Below, piece after piece: positions 1-12,026 of a stretch of DNA of 64,000 nt. The DNA lies in contig NC_133663.1 of assembly GCF_037893015.1 (NCBI RefSeq), positions 142,297,297 to 142,361,296 on the forward strand, in the 5' to 3' direction. A program made the translations under genes and the position numbers. Each line of letters begins with the position of its first letter. Within the stretch, counting starts at the first letter, position 1. Under the pieces are notes generated by a model. That model was not told the origin of the DNA, searched no databases, and was given only the letters and a program-made list of their open reading frames with translations. Source of the stretch: Macrotis lagotis (lineage: Eukaryota; Chordata; Mammalia; Peramelemorphia; Peramelidae).

Positions 1-31
1 TTCTGGCTTTTAACTTATTTTATTATTTTAG

Positions 32-187
32 TTTTTTAGTTTTTTAGATTTTTTCAAGGCAATGGGGTTAAATGGCTTGCTCAAAGCCACATGGCTAGGT
101 AATTATTAAGTGTCTGAGGCCGGATTTGAACTCAAGTACTTCTGACTCCAAGGCCAGTGCTCTATCCACTATGCCACCTACCTGCCC
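32..187 (-). mobile_element. tRNA-derived SINE (WSINE1-like), minus strand
   Basis: Read on the minus strand this is the standard marsupial tRNA-derived SINE: a body with a box-A/box-B like tRNA half (GGTGGCATAGTGGATAGAGC, then a GAGTTCAAATCC-type box), the TTAATAATTACCTAGC segment, CTTGGGCAAG-type end and an A-rich tail (seen as T-rich at 32-55). No clear target-site repeats were found. It abuts an L1 5' half on the same strand, so it may have truncated that element. Confidence 0.88.
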
Positions 188-1071
188 AAGCTGTTATTTC
201 CTTAATTATATTATTTGTTGTTGTTCTTCCTTCACTAAACTGCTGACTTGGCTTTCATAATATTCCTATATCACTTTCATGTGTCTCCCCAATTTTTTTT
301 TATCAACTTCCCCCTAACTTCCTTGTCAAAATCTTTTTTAAACTCTCTCATGACCTGAAACCAATTCATATATTTCTTGGAGGCTTTGGATGTAAAATCT
401 TTGACTTCATATCTTCCTTATGACTGTAGAAACTGCCTATGATTAGATTTTTTCTTCTTTTGTTTTCTCATTTCTATGACTTGATTTTAACTCTTTGTTA
501 ACATGGAGCTCTACTTCCAGACTGAAGGGTACACTGTCCCAAGTTTTTGAGTTTTGTGCAGCTGTATTCAGAGATACTTCTAGGGATCTAAAAGTTTTCA
601 GGTCTTATGATCCAAGGAGAGGTTTGTATCATTCTCCTGACTTACGCTCTGGTCTGTAGTTGACCACAAGCACTTGTTTTTGCCCTGGAACTGTGACAAG
701 TGTCCCTGCTTATTTTGTACAGCAATCTCTGTTGTGCTTCTGCTCCTTTTCCTGGGACTGGGAATGAAGACAGAAAATCTGTCTGAGTATATGAAAAGCA
801 ACAGAGTATATTTTTAAAATTATTTATTTTCATCCCATATGTATATGCATATTTCAAAGTTACAAAATATCCCTCCACCATCCCTTCACTCCCCCATCCC
901 CTCAGAAAAAAACAGTGAGGTTAGCATTTTTCATACATATTTTGTTAAACATGTTCACAAATTAGTCATTTTTGCATAAAGAATTAGGATAAAGGGAAAG
1001 AGATACACAGGAGATAATTTTTATTAAGTGTTCATCAGATTTGGAAGGGTTGTTTTGTGTTTGTGTGCATT

Positions 1072-1123
<52 letters not shown>

Positions 1124-1691
1124 GTTTTGTTTTTATTCCTCAGGTTGAGCATGAAAAGGAACAGTCTTCCCTCAAAGATAGCAAAGAGAGTCTTGTAATC
1201 TCCTTCCTACTTCATTACCATCCGCAGGCTGAGAATTCTAGAAGCAGCAGCTGCAGTTGATTCAATTACTACTGAAACCTGCTCCTGATTGACTAGGATC
1301 CTTTCTCCACTGCTGAGATCTACATTTGTACTGTGCTCTACTCTCACTCTGGGATGACTAACTTTTCCTCTTGACCTTCTAATTTGTACTTGACAATATC
1401 TGGTATGAGAGATCTGAAAAATGCCCCAAATGGCTCTGTCCCAGACACTCCACTTCCTGTTATTGGATTATTGGGGTTGGTCCAAGCTAGTGCAGTCCAC
1501 CCTGCACTGCATGCCTCTCACCCTGTGCAACATGATCTTCCATGTTATCTTGGGCTGGAAAATTATTTCACTCCATCCTTTCGTGAGTTCTGCCAATCTA
1601 GAAATTGTTTAAAGGTATTTGCAGTGGTTTGGGAGAGACCTCCAGTGAATCTGTTTCTTTATTCCATCATCTTGGCTCTGCCTCCCATAAT
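188..1691 (-). mobile_element. L1 LINE, ORF1 remnant and 5'UTR, interrupted
   Basis: On the minus strand the right end (about 1691) begins GGCAGAGCCAAGATGATGG, which resembles the start of mammalian L1 5'UTRs around a YY1-type AAGATGG site. It runs through a moderately GC-rich 5'UTR into sequence resembling the coiled-coil part of marsupial L1 ORF1 (188-800). There is no ORF2 before the SINE at 187. A separate L1 3' end is inserted at 805-1150. No long open frame survives. The open stretch at 1384-1821 on the plus strand is antisense to this 5'UTR. Confidence 0.65.
805..1150 (-). mobile_element. L1 3'UTR fragment nested in an older L1, with TSDs
   Basis: A minus-strand L1 3'UTR fragment: pyrimidine-rich CCCTCCACCATCCC block, conserved 'AGGTTAGCATTTT' block and a (TG)n tract at about 1075-1121. 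The same 3'UTR family recurs at 3061, 11940 and 40530. It is flanked by ATGAAAAGCAACAG (791-804) and ATGAAAAGGAACAG (1151-1164), 13 of 14 matching, which reads as an aged target-site duplication. Confidence 0.7.
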
Positions 1692-2519
1692 ATTTTTAAA
1701 AAGTATATTTTCTATTTTTACTTTTTATAAAATACTTTTCAAAGGTAGAAAAGTTCAAGTATGCTTTCTTAGCAGAAGAATTTCCAAAATGCCCTATTAC
1801 AATTTAGATTTAACATTTTGATATCAAACACCAGATTTCAATAACTTCAATATTTAAAAAATTGATTTAATTATTTTCACTATCATTTTCATAAAGATAT
1901 GTGGCTTGCCATTTTACTTTTCTCAGTAAAATCAGACACATTGTATACTGCTAGTCACATACTGAAAGCTCACGTAATATCTTTAATTACAATAATCATA
2001 TAAAAGTTATATCTGACCTAATTTTGAAACAAACTTTAGCATTTGACAATAAGTCAGATTATATAATTATTGAATTTTGTTTTTGTTATTTTTGGCAAAA
2101 TTTTTTCTCAGATAATTGACAGCTTAAATTAGATTTCCTAACAGCATTATAATATCATTCTACATTTTGCCTTCCGTATTACCATGCTTGAATTATGAGT
2201 TATCTTAAAAACTGATAGAAAAAGGTGAGCAAACAAATATGCTAAACATTTATGAGAATATATAGGTAGAAAAACAATAAGGAGTTAGAATTAAAAGGGA
2301 ATTAGATATCTCTATCTCCTTTTAGTTAACTGATAGGCAGATATTTAAATACACAAGGCAGCCTGACTTTATATCTAAATAACATAAGGAATATTTTACA
2401 ATATACGATTAACTTGGAAACTCTATTATTATAAAGGAGCAAGCTATGTGTCACTGCTCCAGAGCAATTCCATTTAAAGTTAACTCTTAGAGGCATAGTA
2501 AATGCTATTCAATTAGGAA
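1692..2519. other. AT-rich stretch with no recognised feature
   Basis: I recognise no gene, repeat family or RNA here. It is AT-rich with no long open frame and may be unique background or very old repeat. Confidence 0.5.
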
Positions 2520-3060
2520 TAAGTTTCCAACTTACATCCAGAAAGAGACCCCAGAATAAAACCTCCAAGGACTATAATAATCAAATTCCAGAATTTTCAA
2601 ATAAAGGAAGAAATACTACAAGAAGGCAATAATAAACAATTTAAATACAAATGAAGAACAATTGCAATTACATAGGACTTAATAACTTCAACATTAGAAG
2701 ATTTGAGGCCTGGAATATGGTATTTTTTTGGGAGGGGCAAAAGAACTTTGGTTACAATCAAGAATTCACTAACATTAAAAATCCAAATATTCTGTAAGGG
2801 GAAAGGATGGATTTCCAGAGAAATAGAGAACTTCCAAAATTACTGATAACAAGATCAGAACTGAACAGAAAATGTGATCTCCCAACACAAGACTCAAGAG
2901 ATGCATGGAAAGGTAACTGGAAAGGGGAATAAACCCAATGCTAGTTAAGAACATTACATTGCACACACCCCTACAACAGAAGATAACATCTGTAATCCTT
3001 GAGAATTATATTTCTCTTAGGATATTTAAAGGGTTGAATACAGTTGAAGGAAGTATATTT

Positions 3061-4020
3061 AGAGGATATGGATATGATTTTAAAAATGCATTTATTCATT
3101 TATTTTCATTGATAAGTATATGCATATTTCCAAGTTACAAAATTTCCCTCCACCCTCCCTTCCTACCCTCCTCCCCTCAGCAGGGAATAGACAGGTTAGC
3201 ATTTTACCTACATATTTTGCTAAAAATATTTACAAATTAGTAATTTTGGACATGAGAAATTAGGATTAAGGAAAAGAGATACATAAGAGATAATTTTTAT
3301 AAAGTGTTCATCAGATTTGGAAGGGTTTTGTGTGCATGTGTGTGTGTGTGTGTGTGTGTGTGTTCTGTTTTGTTTTTATTTCTCTGGTTGGGGATAATAT
3401 AGTCCATAACCAGTAAAATACAATTGTCCTAGCTCTCTAGATTGTTGAGAGGAGTTATTTCCATCAAGGTTGTTCATCTCATAATGTTGTTGATGTGTAT
3501 AGCATTCTCTTGGCACTACTCCTTTCATTCAGAATCAGATCCCATAAGTCATTCCATGCTTTGCTAGAGTCCAACCATTTATGGTTTCTTAGAAAACAAT
3601 AATATTCCATAGTATTCATAACTTTTTTAGCCATTTCCCAATTGTTGAGCATCCCTTCAATTTCCAATTCTTTGCCAGTTCAAAAAGAGCTGCTATGAAT
3701 ATTTTAGAACATTTAGGACTTTTCCAATGTTTTACAATTTCTTCTGCATATATTCCTAGAAATGGAATTGCTGGGTCACAGGGTGTGAACACTTTTATTG
3801 ATCTTTGTGCATAGTTCCATATTCCCCTCCAGAAAGGTTGGATCTATTCACAACTTCAACAGCAATGCAACAATGTCTTAATCCTCCCACAATCTCTCCA
3901 ACACTCATCAATTCCCCTTTTTTTCTTATCTGGGCTAATCTCATAGGTGTGAGATTATGCTCATTGTTGATTTAATTTGCATTTTTCTAATCAACAATGA
4001 TGTGGAGCATTTTAATAATA
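3061..4020 (-). mobile_element. L1 3' end (3'UTR and ORF2 C-terminus), minus strand, nested
   Basis: Contains the L1 3'UTR block (3090-3370, with a (TG)n tract at about 3340-3362) followed on the minus strand by the ORF2 C-terminus. The frame at 3479-3667 reads MEIEGMLNNWEMAKKVMNTM and continues YYCFLRNHKWLDSSKAWND, the conserved L1 ORF2 tail. It is 5' truncated, as most L1 insertions are, and sits inside the inter-ORF region of the plus-strand L1 around it. Confidence 0.82.
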
Positions 4021-4069
4021 TATAATAATAATAATATATATAGCTTTAATTTCTTCATTTGAGATATGA

Positions 4070-4440
4070 TTGCTACTTGTCCTTCATTATCAAAGATGGC
4101 CAAAATGACAGCATTCCGTTTTTGATAAATTGGATTGTTTTCAGCTGTGACTGATCAGACCAATATAAGCTCAGAATGCTCTGTCACAGGTCGGGCACAA
4201 ATAGTTCAAGGTGAACACTTCGGTTATTTATTCTAAATTTAGGTATCACACGTTTCCTTTCAGCTCCTTTAATTTTACCTTGCTCCTGGGAGCTCAACAC
4301 TTTCTCTGATGAGGGCACCCTATGCCAGCACCTATGCCATGCCTTACAATCAAATCTAAAGTTCTTAAGAGAAAACTTCAGGATGTCCTAGTACTTAGAG
4401 GCTCTATACATAATTAAATCACAAATGACCTTAATGTGCT
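4070..4440 (-). mobile_element. RTE-like LINE 3' end with zinc-finger-like tail
   Basis: On the minus strand one frame gives TCDRAF*AYIGLISHS, close to the C(x)2C...F(R)ARIGLISH-(S)RTH tail found at the C-terminus of many RTE-type LINE polymerases. Just upstream on the same strand is an LKVSLKNF-like stretch, also typical of that tail. The sequence ends with a TCCTTCATTATCAAAGATGG block that I associate with marsupial RTE 3' ends. Family assignment is from memory of the protein tail, not from a search. It lies between an L1 3' end and an L1 inter-ORF segment. Confidence 0.5.
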
Positions 4441-6332
4441 AGATTCCTTAGTTAAAGAGGATTATAGTCAGAGGGTGACAGAATGGAAGAGTATATTTAA
4501 AATGGACATATAGAGATTAGGAAGAAATTCTCCTTAATCTATACTTTATTTAGAGAAAATTTTAGTAACATTGTTGGCATGCTAAAGGAACAGAGGGAAA
4601 GAGTGTGCCTGATGCTTTGGTTGAGGGGGATTGTAGGATTAAGTTTGAAGTACTATAGAAAAGGAGGAAGAAAAAGTGCTTAAAGAGAATAGGCATGATA
4701 ACATCATGAAGAGATTTACTTTGCTTGACACTTTGGTTATAATTAGAGGGAGTGGTTTTGAGGAGCAGTATGAATGTTTCAGGAAATGATATAACTTTGC
4801 TTGATATTTTGGTTCATTAGAGTTATGTATCCATGGAGGGGGTAAGGTATAAAGTGATTCTAAATGATGTAATTTATGACTCTTGACAAGGGTATTTCTA
4901 AAGAGACAGAAGAGGAGGAGAGTACTTAGTGACTGAGGAAATACTACTTATCTGTCAATCAAGCTTATCAATTGATTGATATTCAATTGATTATCAGTTG
5001 ATCAATCAATCAACCTTTGAGCATAGTTAATTTATCAGAGCAAATAAAAGGAATATATTTTGACACATAGGTTTTAAGTATAAGAAAGGGTTAAAACAAT
5101 TAAAACATAAAAAAGGACTACACTGGGAGAAGGTTAGATATTAATGTATAAATAACAACAGGTAAAATCACTCAAAGACCTTTTATAGTGGAGGGAAAGG
5201 AGAGAGTGTGTGGACACTAAGTAAATCTACTCAATAAATTTGACTGAGAGAGGGAATAACATGCAATCCCAATTGGATTTAAAAATCTATGCAACCCTAC
5301 AGGGAAGTTCAGGGAGAGGAAGAGAAAGAAAGGGGGGTAAAGGGCTGATATAAGGGAAGAGGAAGGCAAAATAGAGTTAAAGTTAAAACTTAAGACAAAA
5401 GTAAAACGGGAAAGGGAGTAATAAAAAAACAAAGGAATAAAAGAAAAGACAAAAGTATGAATGGGGAAAGATAGCATTTAGAAGCAGATAGCAGAATGTA
5501 TTAAAAACCACATTCCTAAAATATGCTGCTTACAAGAAACACATTAAAAGCAGATAAAAATAAATATACTGAGGAAAGCTGGAACCAAATATATTTTGCT
5601 TCAGTGGAAGAAAATAAAAAACAACCGAGGGTAGTGATCCTTATCTTAGACAAAACTAAAGCAAAACTATATCTCATTGAAAAGGATAAGGAAGGAAACT
5701 ACATCTTCTTAATAGGTACCACAGACAATGAAGATATATCATTATTAGTAATGTATGCACCAAGTGCATCCAAATTTTTGGAGCTGAAGCTGAACCAATT
5801 TCAGAGAGACAAAGACAGCAAAATTTTATTAATAGTGGACTTCAACATTCCTCTCTTAGAATTAGTTAAATCTAACCACAAAATTGACAAGAAGGAAGAT
5901 AAGAAGGTAAATAACATCTTAGAAAATTTAGATATGAAAGACTTCTGGAAAAAAACAAAGTTGGAATAACAAAGCATATACATTTTATTCTGAAATACTT
6001 AGCAACTAAACCAAAGATGACCTGGTATCAATTAATAAAAACCTTACAATCAAATGGAGAAAGGCAAAAATAATAAATGCATGCTTTTTCAGATAATGAC
6101 ACTGTAAAATTACATGTAATAAAGGACAAAAAAGGATAATTCAGTAATTAATTGGAAACAAAATAAATTGATTTTAGAAAACGAGTGGAACAACAACAAA
6201 TTAGCAATAATCAACCACTTAATCCAAGAAAATGATAATAATGAGATATCATATCAAAATTTATGGGATGCAGAGAAAGCAATTTTAGGAGAAAGTGTAT
6301 ATCACTAAATGCTTTTATATATGTATCTGTGT

Positions 6333-6418
6333 ATATATATATAATATATAATATATAATATACAATATATAATATATAATGATATATAATATATATTAAT
6401 ACTATATAATATATATAT
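6333..6418. repeat. AT simple-repeat cluster inside L1 ORF2
   Basis: Imperfect TATA/ATAATATA microsatellite that interrupts the decayed plus-strand L1 ORF2. Confidence 0.8.
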
Positions 6419-9400
6419 AATAGAGAAAGAAGAGATTAATAAATCGGGTATCAACCAAAAAAATGTAGACAAAGAACAAATTATATATACTCTTTTAAAT
6501 ACCAATTTAGAAATTCTGAAAATCACAGGAGAAATTAATAAAATTGAAATCAATACAGCTATTAATCTAATAAATAAAACTAATAGTTTTTTTTGAAAAA
6601 CAAACAAAATAGGTAAACATTTGACTAATCTGCCTTGAAAAATAAGAGGAATACCAAATTACCTGGATCAAAAATGAAAGGGAGTGAACTCAACAATGAG
6701 AAAGAAATAAAAGTGATAATTTGTGTCTATTTTGCCTAACTGTCTATCAATAAATTTGACAACTTGAGTGAAATATATGAAGGTACAAAAATACAAATGA
6801 TCAGATTAACAGAAGAGGAAATTAAATACTTAATTAAACCCATTTCAGAAAAAAAAAATTGAAGAAACCATCAATAACCTCCCTACAGAAAAGTCTACAG
6901 GTCCAGATAGATTTACCCATGAATTCTACCAAACATTTATAGAATGATTCTTCATCAACTCTTTTTAAATAATAAGAGAAGAAGAAATTCAGCCAAATTC
7001 CTGTTATGGCACTAATATTGTGCTGATAGCTAAACCAGGAAGAGTCAAAAATACAAAGAAAATTATAGAGAAATCTTCCAAATGAACTTTGATTCTAAAA
7101 TCTTAAATAACATTTTATAAAAGAGATTACAAAATTTTAAAAGGATAATACACCATGATCAGAATTTTTACTGGGAGGCAGATGGTTCAATATTTGGAAA
7201 ACACTTAAGTTAGTTGAATATATCAACAACAAAGACAACAGAAATCATATGATTATCTCAGCAGATACAGAAAAGCCTTTGAGATATTTCAGCATCCATT
7301 CCTATTAAAGCATTGGAGAATATAGGAATAAATGAAGTTTTCCTTAAAAATAATAAGCAATATCTATCTAAAACAAACAACAACTTTAATATGTTATTGT
7401 TATAAACTAGACTGTTTCCAATAAGATCAGGGTGATACTGGAATGCCCATTGTCACCATTACTATTCAATATATTTTTGGAAATGCTTACTTCAGCAAAA
7501 GAGAAGAAAAATAAATTGAAGGAATTAAAATTGGCAATGAGGAAGCAAAACTTTACAGATTATATGATAGGATATTTAGAGAAACCTAGAAAATAATCTA
7601 AACACTACTTCAAGCAATTAACAAATTCAGCAAAGTATCAGAATATAAAATAAGCACATATTATTTCTATATATCAGCAACAAAGCCCAAGAGCAAGTGA
7701 TAGGAAGAAGAATTCCATTTAAAGAAACCACAGACAACAGAAAATACTTAGGATTATTTCTCATAAAAGAAACCCAGAAACTTTATGAACAACTGCTAAA
7801 TACTTTTAACACAAATAAAGTAAAACCTGAACATTTGAAAAAAATACATAAGTTGCTCACGGTTAGGCCAAGCTAATATAATAAAAAATTGACAATTCTA
7901 CCCAAATTATTTTTACTTATTTAGTGCCATGTCAATCAAACTACAAAATACCTGTTTTACTGAGCTACCAAAAATAGTAGCCAATTCATCTGGAACAACA
8001 AAAGGTGAAGAATATCAAGACAATTGATGATACAATTTAAAGGAAGATGACCTAATTTTAACTATTCTATAAAGTGATAGTCATTTGGCACTAATTAAGA
8101 AATAGAGTAATCGTCCAGTGGATTAAAGCTAGTAGAAAATGATTAGTAGAAAATGATAGTAGTAAATGATCAATCAATTGTTTGACAAATCCAAGTACAT
8201 TAGTTTCTGGGAGAAGAATTCACTATTCATGAAAAACTATTGGAAAAACTGGAAAAGAGTAAGGCAAAAACTATCACTCATATCTTGCACCATTTACCAA
8301 AACAAGGGCAAAATGGATACAGAATTTTGACATAAATATGATGCCTAAATTTTGATTTATCTTTGAAAAATTAACACATCAAGAAATCCTCTCTCTGATG
8401 GATCTATGGAAAGGGATGAAATTAATGACCAAATAACAAAATAGAATACATTATAAATTTTTAATATGAATAACTTTGTCTGCATTCAAATGTTTTTGTA
8501 CTAACACACCCCATGATGACATGATTAGAAGGAAATAGAAAGCTGAGAAACAATATTCACAGCAAGAGTTTCTGATAAAGGGTTCCTTTCTATAACATAT
8601 AGTCAACTGAATCAAAATTTTAAGGTCAGAAGTTATTCCCTAATTGAAAAAAATGGTCAAAGGACACCAACACATATATTTCAAAAGAAGAAATTAAAGT
8701 AAACAATTGTATGAAAAAATTCTTCAAATTATTATTGATTAAAAATGTACATTAAAGCAATTATGAAGAGCCATCTCTTATCTATCAAATTGGCATAAAA
8801 GGAAAACAATCAATGATGGAGAGGTTGTGGGCAATAATGCACTCTTGATGAAGTTGTGAATTACTTCAACCATTCTGGAGAGCAATATGGGGAACAATGT
8901 TCAATAGTTAATGAAACTGATTATACCTTTGTCCTAGCAATCCGAATGCTATGACTATATCCAAAAGAATCACAAAAATGGAAAAAAAATCTTGCATGTT
9001 CCAAAATATATGTAGCAGATCTTTTTTTGTACTGGCAAAAAAATGGAAATTGAGGAGATACAAAATAATTTATGGCATATGGATGTTATGAAATACCATT
9101 ATTCCATAAGAAATCATGAATGGTTCAACTCTAGAGATGCATGGAAAGAATTAAGGGAATTGATGCTGTGAAGGTTGCAGAACCAAGACAACATTGTACA
9201 CATTAACAACATTTTGAGTTAATCTACTATGATAGATGTAGCTCCTCTCAGTAGTTCAGAGAGTTAAGACAGACCTGGGAGACCTGTTATAAGGCAACAC
9301 CATTCACATCCAGATGAAAAAAAAAAAAAACAAAAGAAATACAAAAAACACAGTATCTTAATGAATATTATGTTCACTTCTAAAAATGTTCTGTTATGTT

Positions 9401-9640
9401 TTTTCTTTCTATCCCCTGATTTTCATTCTTTTCCCTTAATTCTAATTCCTTATACAGAAAATGACTAATATATAAACATGTTAAAAAAAATGTATAGCCC
9501 AATGTTCACTAGACTCTTAGCCACTGATGGAAAGATGGGGAGCATGTAAAGATGTAAGTGAATGGATGCTGAAAAACTTCCATATTTCATAATTGAAAAA
9601 TAAAATAAAATAAATTTAAAATGTTAAACTAAAGCTTACA

Positions 9641-10544
9641 AAAGATGAATGTTGTAAATTATCTTTTCATATAATTAAAAAAACAAAATAATATTTAAAA
9701 AAAGATTCCTTCATACTAAAATTTATACATTCCAAAATTGGAATTGGAAGAAAAAAATTAAGCAATTCATCAATGAATAGCGACTCCTTTACATTTTCTG
9801 TCATCTCTTTTCTTTCCTAGTAAACTGATTTTAAAATTTCTATTCATTTTAATCTTTTCAAAAAAAGGAATTTTAAAATAAGGCATAATCCATATATGAG
9901 ACAATAAAAATTATGTAATTTAGCCCTTCTACTTAATGGGAGATGCAATAATATTCATGAAGCATTAATAATGGGTTTCCTGTTAATAGGGACTTTTTTC
10001 CTGCCTCTTTATTTTTTTAGCCAATATTTCATTTATTTTATTTACTATAATTCTGTGATATAAGAGTACTTTCATTTGACATGAGAGAATCTAATGGAGT
10101 TTTTTTGAGAAGAGAAGGAGGAAGGAAGAAAGATGATGAAAAAGAGGAAGAAGAGAAGGAAGAGGAGAACGAAGAAATAGAGAAAATGAAGAAGGAAAAT
10201 GAGGAGGAAGAAAGAAGATGATAAGTGTAAATGAAACATTTAGAAGGAACAAAAGAGCAGGAAATTGAGAATTGGGTATAGATTAACAGTAGATTTTGTA
10301 TTTCTTTCTTGAATTTAATATACATTTTCTTTAAAAACAATATTAACATAAATTCGAATTTTTACTCAAGATTTTTCTGTTGTTCCCTTTAACCTGAAAT
10401 GTTTTTTTCATTTCTGATTTTTCCAAGTTCTTGGTTTAAAAAAAAAGAAATACCCCTGTTAATATATTTAAGGTAATTATGAACAGCAATTTCCTCTGTA
10501 ATGACTTAATACAATAGAAATTGGTTTCTTAAGCTTTCAATTTA
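9641..10544. other. AT-rich stretch with a polypurine tract, no gene seen
   Basis: No gene or known repeat recognised apart from the purine-rich tract at about 10106-10218. The open frame on the minus strand at 10038-10349 is the poly-Ser/Phe translation of that tract and is not credible as a gene. Confidence 0.5.
10106..10218. repeat. Polypurine (GA-rich) tract
   Basis: About 110 bp almost entirely A and G on the plus strand (GAAGAGGA-type irregular repeats) with few interruptions. It is strand-asymmetric and not a simple perfect microsatellite. Confidence 0.75.
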
Positions 10545-11976
10545 TGGGGGAAGGTCGACAGGAGGCTCTTAGCAATAGCATAGATCAGCAACCTTGATTT
10601 CACAACCTTGGTTCATGAGATGAGGGTAACAGCAGTGAATTGTGAGGTTTACAGTAACAGAACAGAAAGCAAATTATGCACTCTGAAACCCTGGCACAAG
10701 TGTGATTAGACTGAGCCACTCCAGAGTAGTGAGAAAGCCACCAGCACCTGAAGGCCCAGTATGGAAAATCAGTGAGCAGACCCCCAACCCCCAGAACAAA
10801 AATATTAGAACAGTGGCCCCTTGCCCCCAAAATAGAGTTCTTCTTTAAAAAATGAGCAAAGGAAAACAAAAAAAAGGACCTTGACCATGGACAGCTACTA
10901 TGGAGTCAAGGAAGATCAAAACCCACCCAGAAAAAAGGAAAGACTCAGCAAAAAGGTTATATATATATATAGACCCACAAATGGGAATATGCATTGGTCT
11001 CAAGTACAAAAACCCATCTTGGAATATCTCAAAATAAGATTTTAAGAGTCATGAAAGAGAGGTAATAGAAACATTGGGGGGAAATGAGAGTTAAACTGGA
11101 GAATTATGAAAATTGGAAAAGAAAAAAAGGCTAAACACATGACAGAACAAAACAAGTGCTTAAAATTAAAATTGGCCAAATGGAAAGACATACAGAAGAA
11201 AATTAATTGAAAATTAAAATTGGGCAAGAGGAAACTAATGATTCCATGAGACATCAAGAATAAATTAAAAAATTAATAGAGTGAAAAAAGATGAGAAAAT
11301 ATGGAAAATACTTCATTAAAAAAGCAAACAATTAACCTACAAAATAGTTCCTGAAACTCATGATAAAAAAAGGTAGTAGAAAGTTGGTAAACAATTTTTA
11401 TAGCCAGTATTTCTGATAAAGGTCTCATTTTTAAAATATATTAAGAACTGGGTTAAATGAATAAGCATACAAATCAGTCCCTAACTTTTGAATGATCAAA
11501 GGATGTAAACAGGAAGATTTTGTACAAAGAAATTAAACCTTTTTTATAGAAATATAAAAATTGTTCTAAATTATAATTGACTAGAGAAATATAAATTAAA
11601 ACAATTCTGACACATCGTCTTATACTTATCAGTTTGACCAATATGGCAGTGGGTGATGTTGGAGTTTTCACTCCAAACTACTGATGGAGTTGTGAACTGA
11701 TTAACCATTTTGGAGGAAAAAATTGTAGCTATGCCTAAAGGGCAATCCAGCAGTACCATTACTACATCTGTATTACAAAAAAGAAAAAAAAAAGAAAAAA
11801 GAAAAAGGAAAAGGACTCACATGAACCATAATATTTATTGCAGTTCTTTTTGTTATGGAAAAGAATTAGGAATTGATGGGATGCTGATCAATTGGGGAAT
11901 AACTGAACAAGTAAGTGATTGTAATGCGATACTCGTTCTTTTATTTTCATTTTTAATTTATTTTCATATATATATG

Positions 11977-12026
<50 letters not shown>

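Larger units (their letters stand above)
2520..9640 (+). mobile_element. Decayed plus-strand L1 LINE (ORF1 end, inter-ORF, ORF2, 3'UTR)
   Basis: 2520-3060 matches the ORF1 3' end and inter-ORF sequence seen in another L1 at 30.5 kb. 4440-5460 matches the inter-ORF part at 31.7-32.4 kb. ORF2 runs from about 5460 to 9250. The endonuclease part is open at 5523-5969 and shows LVMYAPS and VDFNIPL, the counterparts of L1 endonuclease motifs (the usual GDFN glycine is V). The reverse transcriptase region (about 6900-7700) is recognisable (GRVK, the AFDKIQHP counterpart, a decayed FADD block) but broken many times. The C-terminal zone near 8900-9220 reads like the VMEYYSIRN...SREAW segment of related copies. 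A 3'UTR and A-rich tail end near 9640. It is interrupted by a minus L1 end (3061-4020) and an RTE-like end (4070-4440). Confidence 0.8.

Noticed and set aside
1384-1821. 145-residue open frame on the plus strand
   Set aside because: Antisense to an L1 5'UTR and running into AT-rich flank; no domain or start context.
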